A stretch of DNA of 64,000 bases, from contig SVPV01000008.1 in NCBI GenBank assembly GCA_015065725.1, forward strand, positions 1 to 64,000. The letters are read 5' to 3'. The position numbers and the translations under genes are program-made. Below the pieces are notes generated by a model. That model was not told the origin of the DNA, ran no database searches, and saw only the letters and a list, made by a program, of their open reading frames with translations. Of this stretch, positions 48,760 through 55,931 are shown piece after piece (the first letter of the stretch is position 1; every line of letters starts with the position of its first letter). The stretch comes from Oscillospiraceae bacterium. GTDB taxonomy: Bacteria > Bacillota > Clostridia > Oscillospirales > Acutalibacteraceae.

Positions 48760-50521
48760 GTTCAGCAAAATTTTTGTGCTGCTAATAGCCGTTATTATGG
48801 TTTTATCTGCAGTACCGACAGGTATGCTCACTGCATCTGCAGCAACAGGCAAAACCTATTATGTATCGGTAGACGGCAAAGACAAAAGTAAGGGTTTAAG
48901 CCCTGATGAGCCTATGTCGCTTTTAAAGGCAAACAGTACTGTTTTAAAAGGCGGCGATAAAATGTTGTTTAAACGCGGCGATTTGTTTTACGGAAACTTC
49001 ATTCCGATTGTTAGAAGTACAACCGATAAAAACCGCGTAGAAATAGATGCTTACGGCGAAGGTCCGTTGCCTACCTTAAGTTATGCTAAAATTGTATCTG
49101 ACGGTTGGGTTGACTGTGGCAACGGTTTTTATAAATTCGACTTCTCAAAAACGGATAAATATGAGGGCGTTAAAGACAGAAACGGCAACGTAGGCTTCTT
49201 TAGGGATAAAGACGGTAAATATTACGGCGGTCTTTATGCAAATGCTGAAGAATGTAAAGAAAAGTACGATTTTTATTGCGAAGAAACTACTATATATGTA
49301 AAAACCGATAAGGACCCATATAAAGAGCTTGGCACTTTAAAGATGGCAGTTAGCGGTAACGACGGTTCTCTTATCCGTGTGGATAAAGGTGTTAATGTTA
49401 GCAATATTAAAATGGAATACTGCGGCTATGGTATTACTTGGAACAGCACCGCTAAAGCAGACCGAAGAAAATTCAGCAAAATCACAGGTTGTGTATTTGA
49501 TAATTTAGGCGGTACTAATATCCATTTCGGTTATGGTGACGGTCAAGTTATTCGTGGTGGTAACGGTGTTGAGTGGTTTAATGCGGGCTCTAACACAGAA
49601 ATCACCAACTGTATTTTTCGTAATATTTTTGACGTTGGTTTTACATGTCAAGGTAGAGACCCAAGTGACTGGAAAAACAACCTACTTAAAGATAACGTTT
49701 TTGCATTTAACACACAGGCAATAGAATTCTGGAGCACCAACACTGCCGGAAATGCTGGTATATTTAATCTTGACTTTACAAACAATCTTTGTGTAAACAA
49801 CGGTGAAAGCTGGGCAATTCCGTGGCGTCCAGGTGCAATAAACACCACCGACCTTCTTATATATAGTTACACATCTCCTGTTTGGGACGTTTCTATGGAG
49901 GGTAACACCTTCTATCATACCTATGAGGGTAATAACGTAGCATATTACTGTCACGGTAACTCGGTTGAAAAATTCTTTAAGAGCTTTAAAATAGATAATA
50001 ACCATCTTTATTTCTTAAACGAAAACTCTAATGTTTTCCAAACCGATGACCAGGGCCCTGAACAATACCGAAATCTTACTCCTAACTTTAAGGATTGGCA
50101 GGCCATGACAGGTTATGATAAGAACTCAACCTTTATGGCAATTGGTGATAACCTTGATAAATATGCCGAGTTTGAAAAAATTGCTTACACCTCTGACAAT
50201 TATCACGAAATAGTTAAGGCTGCAGTAGATGCAGGTCTTAAAGTAAATGCAAAATACGATGAGGAATTAGCTAAGAAAAATGTAAGTTCTGGAAACAGCA
50301 GTGATAGTGACAGTAATTCTAACGCAAGCGAAGAGTTGCCGATTACCATCATTATTATTGCCATAGCAGCAGTTGTTGTGGTTGTTATAATTGTTGTAAT
50401 TATTATAATTGTAGTAACAGGCAAAAAGAGCAACAACACGGTTGTAGCGGAGGTTTCGGACAGTAAAGCGGTTAAAGAGACTTCGGAAACTTCAGAACAA
50501 GATAACAACGATGCAGAATAA
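48746..50521 (+). CDS. membrane-anchored right-handed beta-helix protein 4
   Basis: The 591-residue paralogue has signal peptide KIFVLLIAVIMVLSAVPTG and entry motif TYYVSVDGKDKSKG, KRGDLFYG, then ITGCVFDNLGGTNI, RGGNGVEWFN and EITNCIFRNIFDVG in the helix region (about 245-310). A Ser/Asn-rich linker, a C-terminal TM helix (residues about 530-560, almost all V and I) and a 30-residue acidic cytoplasmic tail follow. The tail is longer than in paralogues 2 and 3. The ATG overlaps the previous stop. Confidence 0.82.
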   Translation: MKKIKFSKIFVLLIAVIMVLSAVPTGMLTASAATGKTYYVSVDGKDKSKGLSPDEPMSLLKANSTVLKGGDKMLFKRGDLFYGNFIPIVRSTTDKNRVEIDAYGEGPLPTLSYAKIVSDGWVDCGNGFYKFDFSKTDKYEGVKDRNGNVGFFRDKDGKYYGGLYANAEECKEKYDFYCEETTIYVKTDKDPYKELGTLKMAVSGNDGSLIRVDKGVNVSNIKMEYCGYGITWNSTAKADRRKFSKITGCVFDNLGGTNIHFGYGDGQVIRGGNGVEWFNAGSNTEITNCIFRNIFDVGFTCQGRDPSDWKNNLLKDNVFAFNTQAIEFWSTNTAGNAGIFNLDFTNNLCVNNGESWAIPWRPGAINTTDLLIYSYTSPVWDVSMEGNTFYHTYEGNNVAYYCHGNSVEKFFKSFKIDNNHLYFLNENSNVFQTDDQGPEQYRNLTPNFKDWQAMTGYDKNSTFMAIGDNLDKYAEFEKIAYTSDNYHEIVKAAVDAGLKVNAKYDEELAKKNVSSGNSSDSDSNSNASEELPITIIIIAIAAVVVVVIIVVIIIIVVTGKKSNNTVVAEVSDSKAVKETSETSEQDNNDAE

Positions 50522-50535
50522 TTAAAGTTTTCTAA

Positions 50536-50563
50536 AAATGGGCGGTAGAGATATCGCCCATTT
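50536..50563 (+). other. intercistronic stem-loop before the cytosolic beta-helix gene
   Basis: AAATGGGCG/CGCCCATTT with a 10-nt loop lies 22 bp before the next ATG. It has only two Ts after it, so it may be a weak terminator or a processing site. Confidence 0.55.
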
Positions 50564-50584
50564 GTTAAAATTTAGGGTGATATT

Positions 50585-52138
50585 ATGAGTAATTTTAAGG
50601 GTGCATACACACTTGACCAAAACAAACAAAAGGTTTATAGAGGTAAAAGCGACAAAGTTTTTGAAATTCCGCAAAACGCTAAAGGATATAAGGATTATAT
50701 AGATGCCCTCTACGAAAGCAGCAAGGAGCTTTCGCCCTATGCGGTGGCTTGCGGAGCAGATACCGTTGCAGAGAAAATGATCAGTGATATAATCAATTCG
50801 CCCGATACTATTAAGGCGACAGGAAAAACCTATTATATTTCAAATTCGGGCGACGATAACGCCGATGGTCTCTCACCCGAAACTGCTTGGGCTAGTATAG
50901 ATAAGTTAAGGGCAGAAACAGAAAATTTGAAAGCGGGCGACGCGGTACTTTTTGAACGCGGCGGCGAGTGGCGAAAAACAGACGAGTGGAAAGGTGTTCA
51001 AAAGAATTACAACTGGACCCAGTTGGCTATGTTTGAAGCTAAAAAGGGCGTAAGCTATGGTGCCTACGGTATAGGACCGAAGCCTATTCTTAACGGCTCC
51101 GAACGTAACTATGCCGACCCAAATCTTTGGATTGAGACCGACATTCCGAACGTTTATGTTTGCACCGAAGAATTTTGGAATACAAGCGTGGTGCTTTTAG
51201 ACGATACAAAAGAAATCGGCAATTATCACGAAAAGGTATCGCTAAAAGAGGTGTACGGTCTTCGCGGATTTGAGGACCTTACCGATTTTAACGGCGACAC
51301 AAATCATTACCTTGATGTCGATGAGCATAAGCTTTATATGTACTCCCTAAAAGGAAATCCTGGCGAACGTTTTAAAAGCATTGAAATTGCGGGAAGAATT
51401 AAACTAATAGCAAACGCAAATGCCGCACTTATTGAGAATTTCCATATAAAAATTGCAGGATACGGAATTACAAGCGGCACAAGTATGAATGTTAAAAACT
51501 GTATTTTCTCATATATAGGCGGTTGCCAAGGTTCTCCCGAAAAAACCCAAACGGTACATTGCGGTAATGCAATAGAAATTTACGGTGACTGCGACGGCTT
51601 TTATGTAGAAAGCTGCTGGATGTACCAAATGTGCGATACGGGCGTTAGCCATCAGATTTGGTTATCGGAAGGCGAATGCCATCAAAAAAACATTGCCTTT
51701 AAGGGCAATGTTATTGAACACTACACTTGGGGTATTGAGTTTAACTGTCCGCCCTCTAAAGACGGTAGCGAGCGTATTGCGGAAAATTATGACCATTCGT
51801 ACAATGTGTTCCGAGCAGGAGGAGAGAGTTGGATTAGCGATTGGTTAGGTAGAGATTTCTCAACCCCTTATAACTGCTTTGGCACTGCAAAAACCGTAAA
51901 CGGACTGTGCGAGAAAAATATATTCAGACAGAATAAGCATTATATCTACAAGGTTCGTCTTGAGGGTGATAAAGCAATTAAGTTTAAGGACAACATAAAC
52001 ATTCAGTTTGAAGACCAGAAGCTTGGTTGTTTCTATGATGATAATAATGAATATCCTTACGACGAAAATGTTGACGATGTAATAAGCAAGCACAACGAAT
52101 GCGAAGGTCAGGTATATATTTATTTGGAAAAATATTAA
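50585..52138 (+). CDS. cytoplasmic right-handed beta-helix protein 5
   Basis: The 517-residue homologue of the four preceding proteins has no signal peptide and no TM helix. It begins SNFKGAYTLDQNKQKVY; the family entry motif TYYISNSGDDNADG comes only at about residue 82, with FERGGEWRK at about 120 in place of KRGDTFYG. The helix region keeps VKNCIFSYIGG, HCGNAIEIYG and ESCWMYQMCDTGVS. By location it should act on imported oligosaccharides, complementing the extracellular set. SD TTAGGGTGA precedes the ATG. It closes the locus. Confidence 0.82.
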   Translation: MSNFKGAYTLDQNKQKVYRGKSDKVFEIPQNAKGYKDYIDALYESSKELSPYAVACGADTVAEKMISDIINSPDTIKATGKTYYISNSGDDNADGLSPETAWASIDKLRAETENLKAGDAVLFERGGEWRKTDEWKGVQKNYNWTQLAMFEAKKGVSYGAYGIGPKPILNGSERNYADPNLWIETDIPNVYVCTEEFWNTSVVLLDDTKEIGNYHEKVSLKEVYGLRGFEDLTDFNGDTNHYLDVDEHKLYMYSLKGNPGERFKSIEIAGRIKLIANANAALIENFHIKIAGYGITSGTSMNVKNCIFSYIGGCQGSPEKTQTVHCGNAIEIYGDCDGFYVESCWMYQMCDTGVSHQIWLSEGECHQKNIAFKGNVIEHYTWGIEFNCPPSKDGSERIAENYDHSYNVFRAGGESWISDWLGRDFSTPYNCFGTAKTVNGLCEKNIFRQNKHYIYKVRLEGDKAIKFKDNINIQFEDQKLGCFYDDNNEYPYDENVDDVISKHNECEGQVYIYLEKY

Positions 52139-52141
52139 TGC

Positions 52142-52168
52142 GAGTGTCGACATAGTCGCCACTCTTTT
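52142..52168 (+). terminator. probable terminator of the carbohydrate locus
   Basis: The dyad GAGTG-CGAC/GTCG-CACTC, with a single offset base, is followed by TTTT, 4 bp after the stop of the last beta-helix gene. Confidence 0.5.
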
Positions 52169-52228
52169 GGACGGGGATGCCGTTCGCTTGAAAATCAAAG
52201 CTTTTCAGACTGCACTCTATCCCCGCCA
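52169..52228 (+). pseudogene. tRNA-Ser-like remnant (speculative)
   Basis: GGACGGGGAT (52169-52178) pairs with ATCCCCGCC (52219-52227), ending in A like an acceptor with CCA. The sequence GATGCCG after the 5' arm and the loop CTTGAAA (TGA at 52189-52191) resemble serine tRNA parts. It is only about 60 nt with no proper D- or T-arm, so at most it is a decayed tRNA or a tRNA-mimicking structure. Confidence 0.25.
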
Positions 52229-52248
52229 ATACCACCCCTGCGTTCTTA

Positions 52249-52317
52249 AAAACTCGCTTATACAGCGAGTTTTCGCTAAATAGGTGTTTTTTCGCTGCAC
52301 ATGTCACCGAAAAAACA
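52249..52317. repeat. two further hairpins downstream of the tRNA-like remnant
   Basis: AAAACTCGCT/AGCGAGTTTT (52249-52273) and TGTTTTTTCG/CGAAAAAACA (52285-52317) are perfect stems with no gene around them. Confidence 0.5.
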
Positions 52318-52341
52318 ATAAATAATGTTTATCTATAAACT

Positions 52342-52376
52342 AAGGCGAAGATACATTTGTGTATCTTCGCCTTTAA
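52342..52376. terminator. bidirectional terminator
   Basis: A perfect 14-bp stem AAGGCGAAGATACA/TGTATCTTCGCCTT with a 4-nt loop lies between convergent genes. It serves mainly the minus-strand MgtC-like gene. Confidence 0.8.
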
Positions 52377-52402
52377 AATTAGTTTTATAATGTTTTGTCA
52401 GC

Positions 52403-53080
52403 CTATGCGTTACATTCCTCGACTACAAAAGCGACGCCATTGATTTTTTCAATCTCTAAAACTTTCTCCTCGGGTATAGCAAAGGTTTTTACAAGAAGTA
52501 AAACGCCCAAATGCTCGGCACAATTGCTCTTTGGCGAGGTAACGTTTACGGTTACATCATAGTTTAAAAGAGCTCGAATTTCGCGAACAATAGAACCTGT
52601 ATCAGAAGTGTTTGAAATTTCAAGATACAAATTGGTTACGCTTTTTTTCTTTTCCTCAATATGACCAAGCACGGTGAATACCGCAACACAAAGTACTGCG
52701 GATATGATTGCACCCGCATAAAACCCGTAGCCGACCGCTATACCAATTGTGGCAGTGGCCCAAAGACCTGCGGCTGTAGTAAGACCGGTAATAAGGGTGC
52801 GGTTGCGAACAAGTATCATACCAACGCCTAAAAAACCTATGCCCGATACTACCTGTGCCGAAATACGAAACGGGTCGCCACCGCCTAAAGCTTCAGCACC
52901 AAAAACTCCTGTAAGTGCGGTCATAGCCGAACCCACACAAACAAGAATGTGGGTACGTAGCCCCGCAGCACGACCGTGACGTCCGCGTTCAAAGCCGATA
53001 AGTCCGCCCAAAATCATAGCCATTAAAATTCTAATCAAAACGGGTAAAGTGAATTGTGATAAAAAATCAGAAGTAACCAT
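52403..53080 (-). CDS. MgtC/SapB family membrane protein
   Basis: The 225-residue protein has the MgtC core of four or five TM helices with MILGGLIGFERGRHGRAAGLRTHILVCVGSAM at about 20-50 (given here as the family block, with its conserved Glu and Arg residues) and GIGFLGVGMIL. A soluble ACT-like C-terminal domain starts at about 150. MgtC-like proteins affect magnesium homeostasis or ATPase activity. I chose the ATG at 53080 because AGAGGTGGG precedes it on the minus strand; a longer frame to 53110 overlaps that SD. It is transcribed alone. Confidence 0.9.
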   Translation of the reverse strand: MVTSDFLSQFTLPVLIRILMAMILGGLIGFERGRHGRAAGLRTHILVCVGSAMTALTGVFGAEALGGGDPFRISAQVVSGIGFLGVGMILVRNRTLITGLTTAAGLWATATIGIAVGYGFYAGAIISAVLCVAVFTVLGHIEEKKKSVTNLYLEISNTSDTGSIVREIRALLNYDVTVNVTSPKSNCAEHLGVLLLVKTFAIPEEKVLEIEKINGVAFVVEECNA

Positions 53081-53172
53081 AAAAAACCCACCTCTATAAA
53101 AAATATGCAATAGCTCTAAAAAATAATGCCAATTTATTAAAGCTAAAGCCTATAAAATATTTTATAAAGAGT

Positions 53173-53201
53173 ATATTACCACAAACACCAATAAAAGTCA
53201 A
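53173..53201 (-). promoter_or_regulatory. promoter of the MgtC-like gene
   Basis: On the minus strand TTGACT (53201-53196), 17 bp, TAATAT (53178-53173). Confidence 0.6.
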
Positions 53202-53244
53202 GTTGACAAAATAGTATGTATTTCCCAAAAACAAATCGTTGCGG

Positions 53245-53273
53245 TTGACAAATTAAATTTTGTGTGATAAAGT
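53245..53273 (+). promoter_or_regulatory. promoter of the SGNH hydrolase gene
   Basis: TTGACA (53245-53250), 17 bp, TAAAGT (53268-53273), 30 bp before the ATG. Confidence 0.65.
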
Positions 53274-53303
53274 TAAAAGGCGTTGTTATATGGAGGTTTT
53301 ATT

Positions 53304-53945
53304 ATGAAAAGAATCGTATTTTGGGGAGACTCAATAACAGACTGTTGTAGGGAAAGGGAAAATTTATATTCTTTAGGTCAAGGCTATGCTTATCTTGTTA
53401 GTGCGGCTTTGGGAAAAGAAAATCCTAACGACTATGAATTTATAAACAAAGGTATTAGCGGAAATAGAATAGTTGACCTATACGCCAGAATGAAGATAGA
53501 TTTTATTAACCTAAAACCCGACTATGCAAGTATTTTTATAGGTGTTAACGATACTTGGCACGAAGTAAATGATGATAACGGCGTTGATACTGAAAAGTTT
53601 GAAAAGATATATACTATGATGTTAGAAGAAATATTTGAAGCTCTGCCTAATTTAAAGCTTTTCTTAATAACTCCTTATGTGCTTGATGGTGCGGCTACAC
53701 AAAACAGCGAGGACAAGCCGAACAGAGATGTGCTTTTCAAAACCGACGTTGCCGAAAAGGCAGAGGCAGTAAAACGAATTGCAAAGAAATTTAACCTGCC
53801 CGTTATAGAAACACAGCCTGTTTTTAATGCTGCGGCTAAAACTGCACCAAACGAATATTGGGCATTCGATGGGGTGCATCCAACACCCTATGGTCATGAA
53901 ATTCTTAAAGAATTATGGCTTGAAACCTTCCAAAAAATCAAATAA
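53304..53945 (+). CDS. SGNH/GDSL-family hydrolase (esterase-like)
   Basis: The 213-residue cytoplasmic protein has all SGNH blocks: FWGDSITD with the nucleophile Ser (about 7-14), NKGISGNRI (Gly, about 54), IGVNDTW (Asn, about 82) and FDGVHPTPYGH with the Asp-His pair (about 190-200). It is probably an esterase removing acyl or acetyl groups from sugars, which fits the carbohydrate context, though it has its own promoter. SD TGGAGG precedes the ATG at 53304. Confidence 0.92.
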   Translation: MKRIVFWGDSITDCCRERENLYSLGQGYAYLVSAALGKENPNDYEFINKGISGNRIVDLYARMKIDFINLKPDYASIFIGVNDTWHEVNDDNGVDTEKFEKIYTMMLEEIFEALPNLKLFLITPYVLDGAATQNSEDKPNRDVLFKTDVAEKAEAVKRIAKKFNLPVIETQPVFNAAAKTAPNEYWAFDGVHPTPYGHEILKELWLETFQKIK

Positions 53946-53951
53946 ACTATT

Positions 53952-53993
53952 AAAAAAGACTGTTTCTTTGTTTTAAAGAAACAGTCTTTATAT
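53952..53993 (+). terminator. terminator between SGNH hydrolase and aldolase genes
   Basis: AAAGACTGTTTCTTT/AAAGAAACAGTCTTT with a short loop, flanked by A and T runs, suits both convergent genes. Confidence 0.88.
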
Positions 53994-54006
53994 TTTAGTT
54001 TAACAA

Positions 54007-54951
54007 TTATTTATTAAAGTATTTTTTAGCCTCGGCAATTACTATTTGGGTGATTCTGTCAATCTCCTGAGGACTTATAGAGGTATTGCCTAAATCAGCC
54101 TTGCCGTTACTGCCGAACAATTCCATCTTCTTAGCACTCTCTTGCTTGATGGCTTCAACTGCGGCAGGAATAAGGTCAATAATACCCTTATTCATATCGG
54201 TAAATTTGCTGAATTCTGCCTTAACAGCGGCAACGTTGATGTCTGTAAATATGTTAACCTTGCTAATACCCTCTTTAATAGCCTGCTTAAAGTCGTTGTC
54301 GGTAAGGCCTGAACCGCCGTGAAGAACGAGCGGAACGTCAACCGTCTTTGCGATGGTGCGAATTCTCTCAAAGTCAAGCTTAGGTGGAAGCTTGTAAGCA
54401 CCGTGTGCATTACCTACCGCGATTGCAAGAGCATCTACGCCTGTTTTATCTACAAAGTCGCGAGCAAGCGTGGGGTCTGTAAAGAATTTGGACGGGTCTG
54501 CAAGATGTGAGCTACCCTCGGCAGAGCCTTCGTTGTCACCAACGTGACCAAGCTCACCCTCAATAGTAGCACCGTAAGAGTGTGCTAAATCTGCCATTTC
54601 TTTAACCTTGCGAACATTTTCTTCATAAGAATCGGTAGAGCAGTCATACATAACCGAGCTAAAGCCAAGCTTTAATGCCTTAACGCAGGTTTCATAATTA
54701 AGACCGTGGTCAAGGTGTACAACTACAGGTACAGAAGCCTTTTTAGCCATAGGAATAAGGTAGTAAGAAACCTCCTCCAAAGGACCATAGGGCAACAATA
54801 CCTCAGCAGTACCCATAATAACGGGTGAACGTGTAGATTCTGCTGCGGCAATAATACCACGTGCCAATTCGAGATTTACTGCATTAAAAAGACCAACAGC
54901 ATATTTGTTCTTTTTAGCAGGAAGCAGCACTTCATTCATATTAACTAACAT
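54007..54951 (-). CDS. class II fructose-bisphosphate/ketose-bisphosphate aldolase
   Basis: The 314-residue zinc aldolase has VVHLDHGLNYE (about 80-90) with metal-binding and catalytic His/Asp, EGELGHVG (about 130), IAVGNAHGAYK (about 175) and LHGGSGL (about 205) with further zinc ligands. It cleaves a ketose 1,6-bisphosphate to triose phosphates in the cytosol. Class II FbaA, GatY and KbaY are alike; FBP, tagatose-BP or another ketose cannot be distinguished here. I chose the ATG at 54951 because GGAGGAAAAG precedes it. It is transcribed alone, opposite to its neighbours. Confidence 0.9.
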   Translation of the reverse strand: MLVNMNEVLLPAKKNKYAVGLFNAVNLELARGIIAAAESTRSPVIMGTAEVLLPYGPLEEVSYYLIPMAKKASVPVVVHLDHGLNYETCVKALKLGFSSVMYDCSTDSYEENVRKVKEMADLAHSYGATIEGELGHVGDNEGSAEGSSHLADPSKFFTDPTLARDFVDKTGVDALAIAVGNAHGAYKLPPKLDFERIRTIAKTVDVPLVLHGGSGLTDNDFKQAIKEGISKVNIFTDINVAAVKAEFSKFTDMNKGIIDLIPAAVEAIKQESAKKMELFGSNGKADLGNTSISPQEIDRITQIVIAEAKKYFNK

Positions 54952-54994
54952 TGCTTTTCCTCCTTGGTAAAACAACTTTATATATTACAAACCA

Positions 54995-55022
54995 ATTATA
55001 CAATAATTTGTCAAAAAGTCAA
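54995..55022 (-). promoter_or_regulatory. promoter of the aldolase gene
   Basis: On the minus strand TTGACT (55022-55017), 16 bp, TATAAT (55000-54995). Confidence 0.6.
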
Positions 55023-55081
55023 TAACAAACGAACAGTTTTAATTTTTAAAATATTAACGGTGCCAGAAAAAACAAATTAAC

Positions 55082-55110
55082 TTGTACATGTAGTTATAAA
55101 GTGGTATAAT
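55082..55110 (+). promoter_or_regulatory. promoter of the ymdB operon
   Basis: TTGTAC (55082-55087), 17 bp, TATAAT (55105-55110), 33 bp before the ATG. Confidence 0.65.
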
Positions 55111-55142
55111 ATTTTAGAAGTAATTTTGTTTTGGGGGTAATT

Positions 55143-55931
55143 ATGCGTACCTTAGCTGTAGGTGATGTTTGTGGCTCTATCGGTGTAAAAATGTTAGCAC
55201 GCGTATTGCCGCGTATTCGCCGTGAGAAAAATATAGATTTTGTAATAGTAAACGGTGAAAATTCTGCCGACGGCAACGGCATTACACAGGAGAGTGCAGA
55301 GGCGTTATTTTTAGCGGGTGCCGATGTTATAACGGGCGGCAATCATTCCTTTAGGCGTAAAGAGGTCTATTCTATGCTAGAAAGCCATCCGTTTTTGCTC
55401 TGCCCGAACAATATTCCGTCAGAGTACGGTAAGGGTTACTGCCTTTTTGATATGGGGCGTACCGTTTTAGCGGTTATAAATCTTTCGGGTAAAATATATC
55501 TCGATTTACTAAAGGCCGAAAATCCTTTTTATGCTGCCGACAGCTTGGTTGAGCGTGCAAAAAGTGAGGGTGCTACACATATTTTTGTGGATTTTCACGC
55601 TGAAGCCACAAGTGAAAAGCGTGCATTAGGGCTTTATCTTGACGGCAAAATTACTGCTTTTTTTGGCACACACACCCACGTGCAGACTGCCGATTTACAG
55701 ATTTTAGAAAAGGGTACGGGCTACATTACCGACCTTGGTATGACAGGACCTATAAATTCTGTTTTGGGTGTTGAAAGTTCTATAATAATTAATCGCCTAA
55801 AGGACGGCGATGCTACAAAATTTACATTAGCCGAGGGCAAGTGTATGCTTTGCGGCTGTATTTTTGAATCTGATTCGTCGGGCAGAACTGTCGGCACAGA
55901 GCTAGTATGTATTAAGGAGGGCGAAGCTTGA
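55143..55931 (+). CDS. ymdB: YmdB-family metallophosphoesterase (2',3'-cyclic nucleotide phosphodiesterase)
   Basis: The 262-residue cytosolic enzyme has VGDVCGSIG (metal Asp, about 6), NGENSADGNGI (about 37-47), GGNHSFRRKE (about 66), FHAEATSEKRALG (about 150) and FGTHTHVQTAD (about 173), all metal or catalytic motifs of the TIGR00282/YmdB family that hydrolyse 2',3'-cAMP and affect motility and biofilm decisions in Bacillus. The ATG at 55143 follows GGGGG. RNase Y, the usual neighbour, is absent here. The next gene overlaps its stop. Confidence 0.93.
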   Translation: MRTLAVGDVCGSIGVKMLARVLPRIRREKNIDFVIVNGENSADGNGITQESAEALFLAGADVITGGNHSFRRKEVYSMLESHPFLLCPNNIPSEYGKGYCLFDMGRTVLAVINLSGKIYLDLLKAENPFYAADSLVERAKSEGATHIFVDFHAEATSEKRALGLYLDGKITAFFGTHTHVQTADLQILEKGTGYITDLGMTGPINSVLGVESSIIINRLKDGDATKFTLAEGKCMLCGCIFESDSSGRTVGTELVCIKEGEA

